Part shown: positions 31,390 through 32,863 of the stretch, piece after piece
How positions within the stretch are numbered: position 1 is the stretch's first letter
Layout: each line of letters opens with the position of its first letter
Source of the DNA: Thermoleophilaceae bacterium
GTDB lineage: Bacteria > Actinomycetota > Thermoleophilia > Solirubrobacterales > Thermoleophilaceae
Direction: 5' to 3'
NCBI GenBank assembly: GCA_025928345.1
Contig: JAICJR010000012.1
Coordinates: forward strand, 1-32,863
Length of the DNA: 32,863 bases
The notes under the pieces: model-generated
What the model was told of the DNA's origin: nothing
Databases searched by the model: none
The model's input: the letters and a program-made list of their open reading frames with translations, nothing else
Program-made: the position numbers and the translations under genes

Positions 31390-32863
31390 GGGCCGGGCGT
31401 GGTGGGCGTGGGCTCGGCCGGCGTCCCGTTGCCGTTTCCGTTGCCGTTGCCCGGGCTGTTGGTGGCCGGCGTGAACTGCCCGATGTAGATCACGACCGTG
31501 CGGCCCTTCTTCAGCTGCGTGCCCACTGCGGGGCGCTGATGAATCACGAGACCGTTCTGAGCCTGGTCCTTCGTCACCTTCGGCTTGGCCTGCACCTGGA
31601 AGCCCGCGGCCTGCAGCGTGGCGGTGGCCTGCGCCTGGGTCTGCCCAGTCACGTCGGGCACCTTCGCCGTGTTCGGGCCCTTCGAGATCGTGAGCGTGAC
31701 GCTCGTGCCCTTGTCCACGGTGGTGCCGCCCACCGGATCCTGCGAGATCACGGTGCCCTTGGGCGCCGCATTGTCCACCTGGTTGTCAGTGAAGGAGAAG
31801 CCGGCGTTGCGCAGCGTGGAGTGCGCCGCCGCGGTGGTCTGGTTGGTCACGTCCGGGACCTTCACCTGCACCGGACCGCTGCTCACGATCAGATGCACGC
31901 GCGAGCCCTTCTGGACCGTCGTGCCGTCCACGGGAGAGGTGCTGATCACCTCGCCCTTCGGCACGGTCGTGGAATGTTGCGAGCTCGAGTCGACGGTCAG
32001 GCCCCTCCTGTTGAGCGCCCTCGTGGCGGTGGATTCCTTCAGGCCGACCACCAGCGGCACCTGCACCGTCCCCGGGCCGCTCGACACCTGCAGGACCACC
32101 GTGGAGTGTCTGTCCACCTTGGTCCCGCCCTCCGGGCTCTGGCCCACCACCTGGCCGACGGGCTCGCCGCTCTCTGACCGGTGCACCTGCACCCGGAAGC
32201 CGCGGTTGCTCAGGTCCGCCGTGGCCACGGACGACTGCTGTCCAACCACGTCCGGCACCGCCACCCGCGAGTGCTGGAGCAACGCCCAGATTCCCATAGC
32301 GACGCCGGCTGCGAGCAGCAGCGCGAGCAGGATCCACGGCCAGCGGCGCGGCCCGCGCTCGCGCGGCGGCGGAGGCAGCGGCGGCGGAGGCCCGACCGCG
32401 GACCACACAGCGGTGTCCTGCCCGCCGTTCGTGCCGGACGCGATGGCCGAGCGCGCCGACTCCAGTGCGGCGATGAACTCGTCAGCGCTCGCGTAGCGCT
32501 GCCCGGGCTGCTTCGCCAGCGCCTTCATCACCGCGCCCTCGAGCGCCGGATGTATGTCGCGCCGCAGCGACGCGAGGCGCTGCGGCTGCTCGCTCAGATG
32601 CTTGAGCGCGATCGACACCGCGCTGTCGCCCTCGAAGGGAACCTTCCCCGCGAGCAGCTCATAGAGGATCACGCCGATCGAGTAGAGATCGGACGGCGCG
32701 GTTACACCGTGGCCCTGGGCCTGCTCCGGCGAGAGGTACTGCGCCGTGCCCATGATCGAGCCGGTCTCGGTCATCTCGGACGCTCCGGCGCGTGCGATGC
32801 CGAAGTCCGTGACCTTCACGTTCCCCTGCGGGCCGATCATCACGTTCTGCGGCTTGAAGTCCC
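31386..32863 (-). CDS. PASTA-domain Ser/Thr protein kinase (PknB type; N-terminus beyond right edge)
   Basis: The frame continues past the right edge; about 491 residues are visible. It enters at the catalytic loop, DFKPQNVMIGPQG (Phe where Leu is usual), then VTDFGIARAG, MGTAQYLSPEQA and SDLYSIGVILYELLAGKVPF. A juxtamembrane linker and one helix (WPWILLALLLAAGVAMGIWA) lead to four PASTA domains starting VAVPDVVGQ, VQVPLVVGL, VKVPDVTNQ and AKVPDVTGQ, then an Asn-Gly repeat and Pro/Thr tail. PASTA repeats bind muropeptides or lipid II, so this is the growth/wall-sensing kinase type. Its stop overlaps the ddl start (GTGA). The missing part holds the Gly loop and catalytic Lys. Confidence 0.93.
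   Translation of the reverse strand, partial: DFKPQNVMIGPQGNVKVTDFGIARAGASEMTETGSIMGTAQYLSPEQAQGHGVTAPSDLYSIGVILYELLAGKVPFEGDSAVSIALKHLSEQPQRLASLRRDIHPALEGAVMKALAKQPGQRYASADEFIAALESARSAIASGTNGGQDTAVWSAVGPPPPLPPPPRERGPRRWPWILLALLLAAGVAMGIWALLQHSRVAVPDVVGQQSSVATADLSNRGFRVQVHRSESGEPVGQVVGQSPEGGTKVDRHSTVVLQVSSGPGTVQVPLVVGLKESTATRALNRRGLTVDSSSQHSTTVPKGEVISTSPVDGTTVQKGSRVHLIVSSGPVQVKVPDVTNQTTAAAHSTLRNAGFSFTDNQVDNAAPKGTVISQDPVGGTTVDKGTSVTLTISKGPNTAKVPDVTGQTQAQATATLQAAGFQVQAKPKVTKDQAQNGLVIHQRPAVGTQLKKGRTVVIYIGQFTPATNSPGNGNGNGNGTPAEPTPTTPGP

Noticed and set aside
31425-31460. Short tandem repeat in the PASTA kinase tail
   Set aside because: It is a 6-base repeat encoding Asn-Gly, stays in frame and is an ordinary low-complexity tail.

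Overview
The window (about 70% G+C, frequent GTG starts, many 4-base ATGA/GTGA gene overlaps) looks like chromosome of a high-GC actinobacterium. The mix of delta-60 repeat protein, DUF3105 protein, MocR regulator and divergent PurM and UppP suggests the class Thermoleophilia (Solirubrobacterales-like). This placement is inferred from gene content and not from a marker gene. No tRNA, rRNA, CRISPR array, transposase or phage gene was seen.

Layout. (1) 1-3.3 kb, minus strand: a glycosyltransferase cut by the left edge, then an overlapping pair of exported beta-propeller proteins (Kelch type, then a YVTN-type lipoprotein). (2) 3.36-9.26 kb: a small GNAT-like protein divergent from a MocR-type PLP regulator, followed on the plus strand by two alpha/beta hydrolases, a DUF3105 membrane protein and a secreted peptidoglycan amidase (PGRP fold). 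(3) 9.23-23.9 kb: a surface polysaccharide locus. One minus operon holds GT4, GT2, a polyprenyl-phosphate sugar-1-phosphate transferase, a GNAT and a FemAB-like transferase. A second minus operon holds a FlaA1/CapD-type nucleotide-sugar dehydratase, a LytR_C membrane protein, an Ig-like/dimethylformamidase-like ectoprotein and an O-antigen ligase/polymerase. Between them, on the plus strand, lie a GT2 and two exported repeat proteins (PQQ-type propeller and delta-60 repeats). (4) 24-26.8 kb, plus strand: DedA, UppP, PurM and a MmcQ/YjbR protein. (5) 26.8-28.1 kb: a long hairpin, a probably frameshifted small gene, and an ECF sigma factor with a zinc-binding anti-sigma. (6) 28.1-32.9 kb: a DsbA-family protein, a Ser/Thr kinase with an MviN-like sugar-binding ectodomain, D-Ala-D-Ala ligase, and a PASTA-domain kinase cut by the right edge.

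Much of the window serves the cell envelope: lipid-carrier recycling (UppP), lipid-linked glycan assembly (sugar transferase, GTs, ligase), peptidoglycan precursor synthesis and remodelling (Ddl, amidase) and envelope sensing (two kinases). The features most worth a second look are two short heptanucleotide tandem repeat arrays, one lying directly on the start of the sugar transferase. Also notable are three places where the reading frame or start codon is disrupted (15850, 24600, 27113), and the grouping of several different exported propeller-type proteins in and beside a polysaccharide locus.
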